A stretch of DNA of 64,000 bases. Source: Paragordius varius (taxonomy: Eukaryota > Nematomorpha). Each line of letters starts with the position of its first letter. The stretch's first letter is position 1. The stretch covers positions 8,246,001 to 8,310,000 of the forward strand of contig OZ176051.1 of assembly GCA_964247055.1 (NCBI GenBank), given 5' to 3'. This document shows, one piece after another, positions 53,891 to 64,000 of this stretch. The notes beneath the pieces are model-generated. The model made no database searches, was not told where the DNA came from, and saw only the letters and a list, made by a program, of their open reading frames with translations. Made by a program: the position numbers and the translations under genes.

Positions 53891-56778
53891 TTCAAAAAAA
53901 ATAATTCCAAAAGAATTCAAAGTATCACGATATTTAAAATAATATATGTATATACGTTGATTCAAAATATGCAATAAACTTTCTCTTGAAGATTATTTAA
54001 ATTAAAGTGTAAATATATCAATCCATAATTTGAATATTTCGATTAGGTTGTTTCAAGTGTCCATCCTATACTCTGATGGATTATAGAAAGTAAGGCAAGG
54101 CATTTCGTTAATACCTATACTTGAAACTCAAATCCTGTTAAGAATGTTGAATGAAATCATTATTTATATCATATGTTAATTTCAAGAAGTATAGTAGTAT
54201 ATCACAATAAAAAACGCGCATAATTAAATATTTTTACTAAACCAAGATAAAACAATTATGTAATGTGTCGGCGAAAAATATAATATAATAATCAAAAGTG
54301 GATAAAATCTATTAAAATGTAAAACAATGTGAGTAGTATATACAAACTACAATTTATGTGGATTGTAAACGAAAAATGAAAAAAAAACAATGTTTCTTTT
54401 GTTACAATAATTTATACAATGTTGTATAGAGGAGAGACAGGATTATAAATTATTATTATAAGCTCTATTTGTGAAACACATTATGTAGTTATATAAATAC
54501 AAAAAAGCAATGTGTTATGCGGTTGTTTTTATAAAATGAATGAGATATAAAAATAAAGATGAGCAGATATAGATATATATATACAAAAGTATGTAGAAAA
54601 AGATAAACACGTCTTTTTTGTATATCTTTTATACATTTGTACTATTTTTATAATCCGTGTTTGTGCATAACATATTTTTTGAAAGCGTTTTTCAATACAC
54701 ATATATATAATTGTAAATACAAATAGCGAAAAACGCTCAAGTGTGTAATGTAAATATTTAAATATATCATACGCATTTTAGTTTCGCTAACAATTAATTA
54801 TTTTTATCAACCATACTCATTTTTTATAAAACAGTATGTATGGGTTATATTATTTTAGCTTTAATTACCTTAATTTGCATAATTAGTAAACCGCTGTTTA
54901 TTGTTAAATACAAAATACTGCTAAATGAATATTAACACTATTTTGTGCCTAAATATATAAATACAAGTCGCGGGTACTTTTACCAAGGTTTGGGTTTTAA
55001 ATAGGGCAGCCCTTAATGCATGTATTTTATTGAGGTTTGGGTTTAAGATCTTATCGCCATAACCAAAAAATTTATTATAATAGAACAGTTATAAGACAAT
55101 ATAAACTTATTTGCCTTAAATAATGTATACATGTTTATGTTATAACTATAAATAGATTTTAAATATCGTTCAAAACTTTGTACCATTATGTTATTTTCCT
55201 AATCATGTGAAAAACATAAATTTGCTCTAACTAGCCACAAGCGGCCACATTTCAAATGTATCAATTACCAACCTATTTCTAACTGACTAACGTTTAAATA
55301 TTTTTTTACACGTGAATGCATAAGAGAGATCTGAAAATAAATTAAAATCGCAAAAACAAAGCGAAAAGGAAAATACAAATTTATGGGGGTAATTTCTGAA
55401 ATCATGTATTTAGCAACAACTAGACTCGGTTGTCAAAAAATTCTAATTTATTGATACTCTAAAATCAGTCAGCTGTTTTTTTGAATTAATTAGATACAAA
55501 TTATGTGCTTAACCATTTAAGTAAAAGACAACACTTTTTCAATTAAACGCTTTTTTCATCCAAAAACAACATTTTTTTAACTCAAATACATCATAATTTT
55601 ATGACATTCTATAGTTATGTATTTATATAATTTTAGGCTGATAATTATTTATTTTTTAGCAATGAATTAGAAAAAAATATATTACATATATGATGTCCAT
55701 ATGTATTTTAAAAATTATATATGATATATTTTTTACTATTTTAACCCTAAAAATCAGCTGATCCGCAACTTAAAATTAAATAACTAATAATTATAAACAT
55801 GCATAAAATAAAAGTTTGTCTCGGATGAAAAAATGTATTAAAAAATGTTGCATTCAATGTTGCGTTTGTTAAAATAAGTATTGCTTTAACTAAAAAAATG
55901 GAAAATTTTTGTAATAGTTTAGTAGAAGCCTGATAATTAAGTATAAACATATGATATATTTTTTTCGCTTTTTAAGAACGAAACATATTTTAAGGATTTA
56001 ATACTCAAATTATATTATAATTTAAAAAATTAATTGACCATTAAAATTGTTTGAATTTGATTTTTTGGGGAAATTTATAGGCCATCACAAAGACCCGTAA
56101 TGATATATATTTTATGCAATATCTAAACATGAATATACTGTTTCTAACCATTAAGCAATTTTTTGTAATTTAAAAACAACTGACTCTAATAAATAAGATA
56201 GTGGACCTAATTTCTTACACCAAATTATTTTCGGATATAAATCTAGAAAGTTTTCCATGTTTAAATATTAAAATTTTGCTGCATTCTGAATACAATATTT
56301 ACATCAAATTTTCCAAACAAATTTCTATGCTCCATTGTCCAGTGATTTGTTTGAGATTAATTTATAGATCAACATTTTTTCATTTTACAGACACGGCCTA
56401 GAGTTTTGCCTTTTATATAATTTAATATTTTCCACCTTTTTCCTTAATAAATAGATTATATCCGGATGAACAGAGGCGTTTATAGGAAATTAAAATTTAT
56501 AAATATACCATAAATGTATCATTATTAATAATATAGACATTGGTGTGCGAAAAAATCAATTACATTAGTATATAAATATGTAATTAACACCTATACGTGT
56601 ATGGAATACATTTTTTCCTTAGACTTCCTGCTAGTGTGCATAATAAAACTGTAATATCCCCAAATATTATGAAATGTGTTTGCCAATTATAGGTATGCGT
56701 TATCATTTTTATATATACCTTTGGCCTAATAGACATAATTTTAGATAATATAATAAGAGTCTAGGATACAAATTTATA
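53891..56778. other. 5' flank of Groucho
   Basis: Should contain the Groucho promoter and 5' UTR. An in-frame upstream ATG at 53974 would add 28 residues unlike any Groucho N-terminus, so it is taken as 5' UTR. Non-coding first exons cannot be located by eye. No gene was recognised in either strand. Confidence 0.45.
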
Positions 56779-57095
56779 CAGTCATGTATCCTTTATTTTA
56801 TCACAAATTTATTTTTCTTCGTTAAGTATAAATATTTGGTAAAGAATGAAAAAACAAGAACTCTATGATTTTACAGTCATGTATCCTTTATTTTATCACA
56901 AATTTATTTTCCTTCGTTATGTATAAATATTTGGTAAAGAATGAAAAAACATGAACTCTATGGTATTAACAATATCATATTCATCAAAAAAGTTAAGAAT
57001 TACCATAGAGCTCTTGTTTTCCCATTCTTTACCAAATACTTATACCCATTTAATGAAAAAAAATAATTTTTGATAAAATAAAGAATACATGACTG
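56779..57095. mobile_element. Family-B element, copy 2, with an extra duplicated left arm
   Basis: 56874-57095 is a complete 222-bp element: CAGTCATGTATCCTTTATTT to AATAAAGAATACATGACTG, with TA on both sides. Directly before it, 56779-56873 is another left arm of the same sequence, also starting CAGTCATGTATCC after TA. The two arms differ at a handful of positions. This is either an insertion of one copy into another followed by loss of the outer right arm, or a local duplication. Confidence 0.88.
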
Positions 57096-57950
57096 TAGTT
57101 GTCTTGCATTTATTGGAAGTTGATATTTTAAAAAATTTATAGACCAAATTAATAATGTTATCTGTGGTTGAGTCAAAACAAATAGCTTAGCGGCGGCATT
57201 TTAGACTTAAAAAGAACTGTGGACATATGTTAAATATATATGGGCATTAATAAAAATTTTATTAAGTTTGGGACATAAAACTGAATATGCAGACATGATA
57301 TAACTCGTTATTTCACCAACTTTTTCTCCAGTACGTTAATCGTAAAATATTCGGAATGTTACTTTAATAAATATTATGGTAGAGTTTTGTGAGCATATTT
57401 TGCAAATAATGGAATTTCGTATTTATTTAGATGCATACGGATATTAACAGCCCTTATTAATTAAAGTCTACGTATTTAAAAATTAACACTAAAACAAATG
57501 TCTACTACATTATATGACAAAATATCCGTTTTTGTTTAATTTAAAATTATTAAATTAACTTTAATATAAAGATAAGTGATTTACAATGCTCCAGGGACTT
57601 TTTATGCGTATATTAAATTACAGAAATATCATTGCTTTATTAATATTATTGCCTTTAATCAACGAGAAAAAATAAATGCATCATTGTTATGTAATTAATC
57701 ATAAATTTATCCTTCCTTACACTTAAAAATTATTATCGCCTAAAGTTATATAGTGTAAGTATATTAAAAAATGTCAATTATTTAGTAAATATACGGTAAT
57801 TAAATTGCGACAGATATTTGGTGAATTATGAGAAAGTGCGAGACATGATGATACAAATATTTCAGCCATCGGTCGTCTACACAAAAAAATTTGGCCTTAG
57901 GTAACAAAAATAAGCAATAATACTATTTCAAAATTGTAATAATGGTAATT
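57096..57950. other. AT-rich intergenic stretch
   Basis: No gene or element was recognised between the family-B and family-A copies. Confidence 0.5.
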
Positions 57951-58131
57951 AAGTATGCATTTTAATGGTTGATTATTTCACACTATAGTATGGCAATTTG
58001 CAACACAGTGGTGTGTATGGAAAAAACAACAAAATGTTGAATAAACAATTATTACTTTTTTTTTCATAAACTCCTCTGTTGCAAATTGCCCTACGAAAGT
58101 GTGAAATAAGCAACCATTAAAATGCAATATA
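57951..58131. mobile_element. Family-A TIR element, copy 5
   Basis: Left AGTATGCATTTTAATGGTTG and right AAGCAACCATTAAAATGCA are inverted. The interior has CACACTATAGTATGGCAATT, GCAACACAGTGGTGTGTATG and TTGCAAATTGCCCTACGAAA. The outermost bases are eroded on both sides. Confidence 0.88.
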
Positions 58132-58866
58132 ATTAAAGCAAATAATATAATGCAAAAAAATGAAATAAAAAATGTAAATTTAATGTAAAAATTCTGAACT
58201 AAAGTTTATACGCGTTATGGGTGTTGCGGTTTTTATTTTCTTTCATTCCTGTCCATGTTACGGATTATAAAAAAAGTTTCGTTCAAACAAATTATTAAAA
58301 AACCAAGGAATCGTTTGAGGTCCATTGTTTTTGGTTAATGGTTTTGATTTGGGTTTAAAGAATAAGATCGCGAAAATTGTTAATATATATGCCTGAGAAA
58401 TTTATCGAATGATTTATTTATAAGCCTAAAAAACGTTAAACCATTTTTAGATTTTTATTGAATAACGATTATAAAATATACGATCCGATTCTACCACAAA
58501 AAACAGCTTAGGTAATCCCTTGTGATATTGCTAAATGTAAGAAAAATATTAAAGAAGTAAAGTTTAGGGTGAAGTTTTATGTTTATTAATAGAAGTTGTT
58601 AAATCCATGAAATAAAAAAAATTTAATTCTTTAGAGGGTTTCCATATATTAGAGTTTAATTATTTCCAACTATCAAAGTATTAACCAGACGCTGATCTAA
58701 ACCGATTATGATATGAATTTCGATTTATTTGAAAATATTTACCCCTAAAAACCTACATGGGTATATAAATATACTGAATTACATAATAATTTATAACGAA
58801 ACTATCAAATTTTAATAATCCTCCTACAATATATACATTATAAAACTTATATCTACTTGTTTATTA
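58132..58866. other. AT-rich intergenic stretch
   Basis: No supported feature was found between the family-A and family-C copies. Confidence 0.5.
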
Positions 58867-59070
58867 CAGTATGTACATTAATGTTAATCAATTCGCATTA
58901 TTTTTGACCAATCTTGAATACAGTAACGTATGATTTACAACGAATTTTGTCATTATAAATATAATTTAAAGCTGTAAGATAGGGGTATAATTAATTTCAG
59001 CCCTTCGTTGTTTTTTACCCATACGCTATTGTATTGCCAATTGGCCATGTGAATATCAGAGGTTCAGCCT
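58867..59070. mobile_element. Family-C TIR element, copy 2, diverged
   Basis: Starts CAGTATGTACATTAATGTTA after TA. It shares AGTAACGTATGATTTACAAC, ACGAATTTTGTC and CATACGCTATTGTATTGCCA with the 38409 and 59755 copies. The right end is too worn to place exactly. Confidence 0.6.
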
Positions 59071-59754
59071 TTCTAAATCAATATACCTTTTTAATTAAAC
59101 CAGATTGATTTTTAAATCACAGAATCTCCACATTAAATATACGATATACCAAAATTCCAAATTATTTTATACGCCTTGTGTTTAGATTTATAGGAGTTTC
59201 CACAAAATGGTGTAATAAATAATTTATATTCAATTACTGTGCAATAAACGCTTAATTTTTTTTTGGTAATCGAAAAAAGTAAAAGTAAGCAAGAGCGGCC
59301 ACAATAGAACAAAAAACAGAAATAGCAATTGGCTAAGCCATTTCATTCTTCCCTGTAGGGAATTGTGAGATCATTTCAACAACTTTAGCTGCATAGAATA
59401 AAGTATTTGCTTAATGAAAAAATATATTTTTCTGTTTTGAACATTATACCAAAAAAGTCAATATATATCTTTTATATTCAAGTAACATTAAACAGATGGC
59501 TTTGAGAGACTACATTTAGGGAGGAGGTTATACTTAGTATTTATGTAATTTGCGTTAAAGTCATAGATATCACAAAAACGAATCATATAAATGACTAAAT
59601 GCAAATAATAGCAATAACGACAGAAGCCAAAACTCTTTTTAGCTTTTTATGTATGATAGATAGCCAATAAGCTAGTTACAGGTATTTGTGATAATCACCC
59701 TTTTTTATCAACTTTGATATTTAACTAAACAGGAAAGGAAGCTTGTAAAAGTAA
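59071..59754. other. AT-rich intergenic stretch
   Basis: Nothing recognised on either strand. Confidence 0.5.
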
Positions 59755-59930
59755 AACGCAATAATTCATTTCACATTGTTATTGTTAAACAATTAATGAT
59801 AAGCAGCGTATGATATAAAACAAATTTTGTGCATTATGAAATTTACTAATATAAGATAAAAAAATTTAATTTCAACCATATGTTGTTTTTTATTTATACG
59901 CTACTGTATACCTTATGAATTGAGACCAAC
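59755..59930. mobile_element. Family-C TIR element, copy 3, diverged
   Basis: Shares AGCGTATGATATAAAACAAA and TTTTGT-CAT-A with 38409-38617, and TTGTTTTTTATTTATACGCT with the 58867 copy. Both ends are eroded. It lies about 25 bp from the large fold-back element. Confidence 0.6.
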
Positions 59931-59956
59931 TCTAATACTTTAATATGCATATTTAA

Positions 59957-60569
59957 CACTGAGTGCAAAAAAGATGGTTAATTTTTTGACAAAGAAATTT
60001 TATTTCATGATATAGTTTATGATCAGCGAATTCATTTGTAACAAATTTTAATTTTGTTGACGACCTAGTTTTTAGAGAAATCGAAATCGGGCAAAAAGGA
60101 AAATTTATACTGATGTTATGAGATATTTTCAATATAAAAAGCCTAGGGTACGAGCCTAAAATCATATATTTAGGGTTTGTATGAAATTTCAATTAAAAAA
60201 ATGGCGTTTATCCTTTTAAGATACTTAAAAGAATTTTTTCATAAAACTATATTAAAATAATTTTTTTAATTATTTACCAACTATTAACATTCATATTTTA
60301 TTGAGTAAAAAAAACTTCTATACAAAATATTGTTTTATATTTTTTTGTCATCAGGTTTATGAGTGTAAAAAAATAATATACTTTTTGGAATCTTACATGT
60401 GTGGACATTATAAATTATATAAATTAATACAATAAAGGATTTAGAAATAGTGAGATATTATCAAAAAATTAGCACAAATCCCAGTAAAAATTTTACTTTG
60501 TGTTCAAACAAACCTTATAAAGGGATTTATACGGATTGTTGGTTGCACTACTTTTAAATCCTATTTTGC

Positions 60570-60606
<37 letters not shown>

Positions 60607-61099
60607 TCCAAAATAATATAGTATAAATTTTTTATACACCCATAAACCAGATAATTAAAAAATAAAACATTATTTTTTAGTGTTATTTTGATATATAAGT
60701 TTTTCTGAATAAAATATGGATGTTAAGATTTAATAGTGAGTTAAGGTAGTAAATAATTAAAAAATTATTCTAATATAATTCCATAAAAAAATTTTGTCTT
60801 TTAAGTATGCTAAAAGAAAAATTCTATCTTTTGAACTGAGATTTTATACAAACCCTAACTAAATAAAGGCTATTTATATATTGATTTCTCATAAAACGAT
60901 ACCAAATATCTCAACTTTTATCATTATTTTTGAATTATCCTTAATTATCCTAAATTTCCACTTTTTGCCCGATTTCGATTTTCTCTCAATATTTCAAAAA
61001 ATACGTCGTAAAAAAATAAAATTTTTTACGGCAAATGTATTAGCTGATAGGTGATACCATGAAATAAAATATTTTGTTTAAATTTTTTTGTACACAGTG
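59957..61099. mobile_element. 1.14-kb fold-back (long inverted repeat) element
   Basis: The left arm (59957 to ~60395) and right arm (~60605 to 61099) are inverted copies over their full lengths. Termini are CACTGAGTGCAAAAAAG and, complemented, CACTGTGTACAAAAAAA. Farther in, GAAATCGAAATCGGGCAAAA, AGGGTTTGTATGAAAT, ATACTTAAAAGA and GGTTTATGAGTGTA all recur inverted on the right with scattered differences. TAA lies at both outer borders, fitting a 3-bp target duplication (or TA plus a shared base). The ~210-bp centre holds a TA run (60570-60603). The minus frame at 59953-60192 falls in one arm and is not a gene. Confidence 0.85.
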
Positions 61100-61102
61100 T
61101 AA

Positions 61103-64000
61103 CAGAACCAGAATAACCAAAAGAGATTAGAGTTACTCAGAAAACTGCTGTTTTCTTTAAAAAAATCATAAAATATTAAATTATATAATCACACCAGCCA
61201 AAAAGATATTATATTAATATTGAGACAACAACTTTATTTCTATAAAAGGAAAACCAATTACTTAATTGATGGTTAAGATATATTTTTTGGATGGATCCTT
61301 TCCATAAAATATTTATAGAAATATATTTTTTTTGCAATGCACGACAGTTAATATGGAGAGATGGATTTATGGTATTAGTAATAAAAGGAAAAACTATTAA
61401 AACAAAGTATATATATCTATGTATGTATTTGAGGATTAAATATTAAATATTTTATTATCATTAAAGATAGTAGATCCCATCGGATTAATTTTAGCATCAT
61501 AAATTATTAATGTATTTAAGCCTCATCTATATAGTTTTCTTTATGATCTGATGTTAAATGTATAACTTCAATAATATTTGATATAACATATTTGAACTAA
61601 CCATGCAGCAAAACCTTTTATATATTTTTACAAAAAAGAATTAAATGAAATTTGCTAACATATGTGTATCTTTGAAGAAAGTAGGAATTACCATGGAAAC
61701 CCAATCAGTAATGATCTGTTAAGTAAATCCAAGGAGCTTTAGTTATAACCAAAAGAAGTTTTTTTACATTTAATGTCAAAGAGTATTATTTGATAAAAGA
61801 CTGACACTGATTATAAATAAATGATATAGATGATTTAACCGAAATGACTAGTTTTGGACATCAACTTAAATTAAATTATTTTTAATCAGTTTTCTAAGAT
61901 TTCCAAAAATGATAAAAAATACACATATATACATCATAAAAATTGAGCGTTTTTATCTTTTGATTACTACGCTACTGGAATATTAATTAACATTTATAAT
62001 ATTAACTTAACGAAATTGGAGTTAACCTTTGTGTGCCACTTCAGTTATATTTTATCCTTACTGATGATTATACCAGCGGTGCGCAAAAAATTGGCAACTT
62101 AATTCTTCCTTCCCCGTTCTGTAATTCTTGACTCAATTTATTACAGTTGATGTTGCCTATGTCTACATCTGAAAGAGCATTCAATTCTACTTAAATTTTA
62201 GTTATCACTCAATAATTTTTTATCAACACCATATCTTTTGGGGTTAATATATATCCCAGAGTTTCTATTTGGATTTTTTGTTCAAAATTGTAAAATATAA
62301 TATGTTAATATTGTCAACGAGAACGAATCTTTTATGTTAAAATAATATGGTTAAAAAATAAAATTACTAAATTTTATAATTGCTTTTGATCACATAGTGT
62401 TTTACTAATTTAAAATTTTGAGTTTTGTATACCTATTATTCAGACAGGTTATCCTTGATACTCATAATATGACACAACTATCGGTCTTTATAGATAGATT
62501 TCAGAAGTGAACACTAAAAATTATCTGAGTCGAAAGTAAAACATGGGGTTCGTTATCCACAAATTTTAATTAAACTAAGTTGTAAGAAATTTTAAACTCG
62601 ATACATTATAATGAAACTGTGCTCTATGAATAGAGTTTGAAAATTGTCTCTAATTTGCAAAATTTGAATTGACATTATAACAAGTATACTCTCGAAAGTA
62701 TAATTAAAGTTGACCCGTACTTCTAGATGGTTTTTATGTTTAATTGGTAATTATTATCCAAGGTTGCATTCGGTGATATTATCATTTCAAATATTACAGA
62801 AAAATAATTTATTTGTTAGAGGTAGGAAACTGTCCAAAAAAGTTTCGTTGATTCCGCTCAAATTTTAGTAACTTAATATACCCAAAATAATGTATTTGTT
62901 AAGCTTTTAGGTTTCATCTTAAAAATATTTCAATATCTTATCCACTGTATATCTACTGTGGGAACTTTGGACTAATTGCAATTGAAAATACGAAAAAAAT
63001 ATGACAAATATAGGATTTTAAGCCACTTTTTAAGCATTGTATAAACTCGTTATGATGTTCATGGCGGGGTATGAAGGGTGCTATGAGATATATTTATTTA
63101 ATTTTTGTATATAATCTAGTTATTTTTCAAAATACTCTCATAAATAATTATATTATAGGAAAAATAAAAAAAATAAAAAACAATATTGTTAATGATGTTA
63201 CAGTATAAATAATTTATGATTTAAGTTAATCAAATTTCATTATTTCATTCTCGCTGCCTAAAAACTAAATATAACCAATTAAATAAATTGAATTTTAATG
63301 GCTCATTTGTGTACAGTTTTGAAATAAAAATTGTCATTTTGTTTGTCGTTTTTTTAATTTACCAGTTTTTGAAATTAATATTTATACGTTTTAAATGGTT
63401 TCGTAATAAACTCACCATTATAAAATTATTGAAGAGATTCCATATGAATTCATAAATTTTTTACTGCATTTTTTTGGTGTTTTTTTTGAAAATAATTAAT
63501 TTTCGCTGAAGTATATATTGTAGCCATAAAAAATATATACAACAAAATTTTGCAATTAAGATAAAATGTATTTATGGAATATATTTATAATTTAATTAAT
63601 AACTTTCCCTGACCCGCGTAAATCTGGTTTAGTGATATCCAAAATTATATTCGTGGGCAGCACTTTTATGATAAAAAGTCTAACCAAAATAAAGGGCATC
63701 ATATATTATTAGATTCCAAACATATAACTGAAAATCAATTATGAACACAATGAAAAAAACTATAAACTTCACCGAAATTTGCCAGCTTATTGCCAAAATT
63801 TGGAAAGACTTAGTTTAATTTTGTTTAAAAAAATTCAATTTTACCAAAATTTGTTTTATAAATAGCCATGTTTTTGCCGATTAGCAATTTCCTATTTATA
63901 TGGTCAAAATTTTTGTAGGGGGTTGCGAATTAAAGACCCATGATTGTGATAAATATTATATTCTTTATTTTTAATCTTTTTTATAGGAGACCAGTCGAAA
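61103..64000. other. AT-rich stretch to window end, no recognised gene
   Basis: No exon of any family I know is visible on either strand. The 22-bp motif seen at 968 and 4077 recurs at 62240-62261. This may be distal 5' sequence of Groucho or the flank of another gene outside the window. Confidence 0.45.

Noticed and set aside
53891-53974. Upstream in-frame ATG extending Groucho by 28 residues
   Set aside because: The extension ([16 protein letters not shown]...) is AT-driven and unlike any Groucho N-terminus; the ATG at 53890 gives the family length.
59953-60192. 79-codon minus frame as a small gene
   Set aside because: It lies wholly in one arm of the fold-back element, and the other arm does not preserve the frame.

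Overview
The window is AT-rich animal nuclear DNA, roughly three quarters A+T by eye. It holds three host genes with many spliceosomal introns, standard-code stops, and many small transposons lodged in introns. A Groucho/TLE corepressor gene makes it metazoan. The species cannot be fixed from sequence alone. The most distinctive clue is a set of GT-AG introns of only 22-29 nt mixed with ordinary introns of up to about 6 kb. Such very short introns are known from a few simplified animals; dicyemids are reported to average about 26 nt. The long transposon-filled introns here do not fit that picture cleanly, so no taxon is claimed.

Layout. Positions 1-6171 hold no host gene: there is a GC-richer repeat head with a dimeric tandem array (1498-3190), a TIR element and a decayed LINE fragment. 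COG3, a Golgi tethering subunit, lies on the plus strand from 6172 to 18688 in 18 coding exons. A complete SWEET (SLC50-type) sugar transporter lies on the plus strand from 20800 to 21904 in six exons, three of its introns being 22-29 nt. Converging on it from the minus strand is Groucho/TLE, 53890 down to 22530, reconstructed here as 31 coding exons that keep one open frame of 1593 codons plus stop. That is about twice the length of human TLE1, the excess being an asparagine-rich central linker. Positions 53891-64000 (5' of Groucho) hold only AT-rich sequence and transposon relics, including a 1.14 kb near-palindrome.

Mobile DNA. Five TIR families recur (called A-E here), most with TA at the target. 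There are also a decayed 2.27 kb hAT transposon with a perfect 8-bp target duplication in the last Groucho intron, a related short hAT derivative, and an RTE-type LINE with a 748-residue open frame. The LINE sits inside a family-B element, which itself sits inside a family-A element. No retrovirus-like, LTR or Polinton-like element was recognised, and no tRNA, rRNA or CRISPR array was seen.

The three host genes have unrelated roles (Golgi trafficking, sugar transport, transcriptional repression) and look like ordinary neighbours, not a functional cluster. Exon boundaries were read by eye from homology, GT/AG sites and phase continuity; transcript data were not available.
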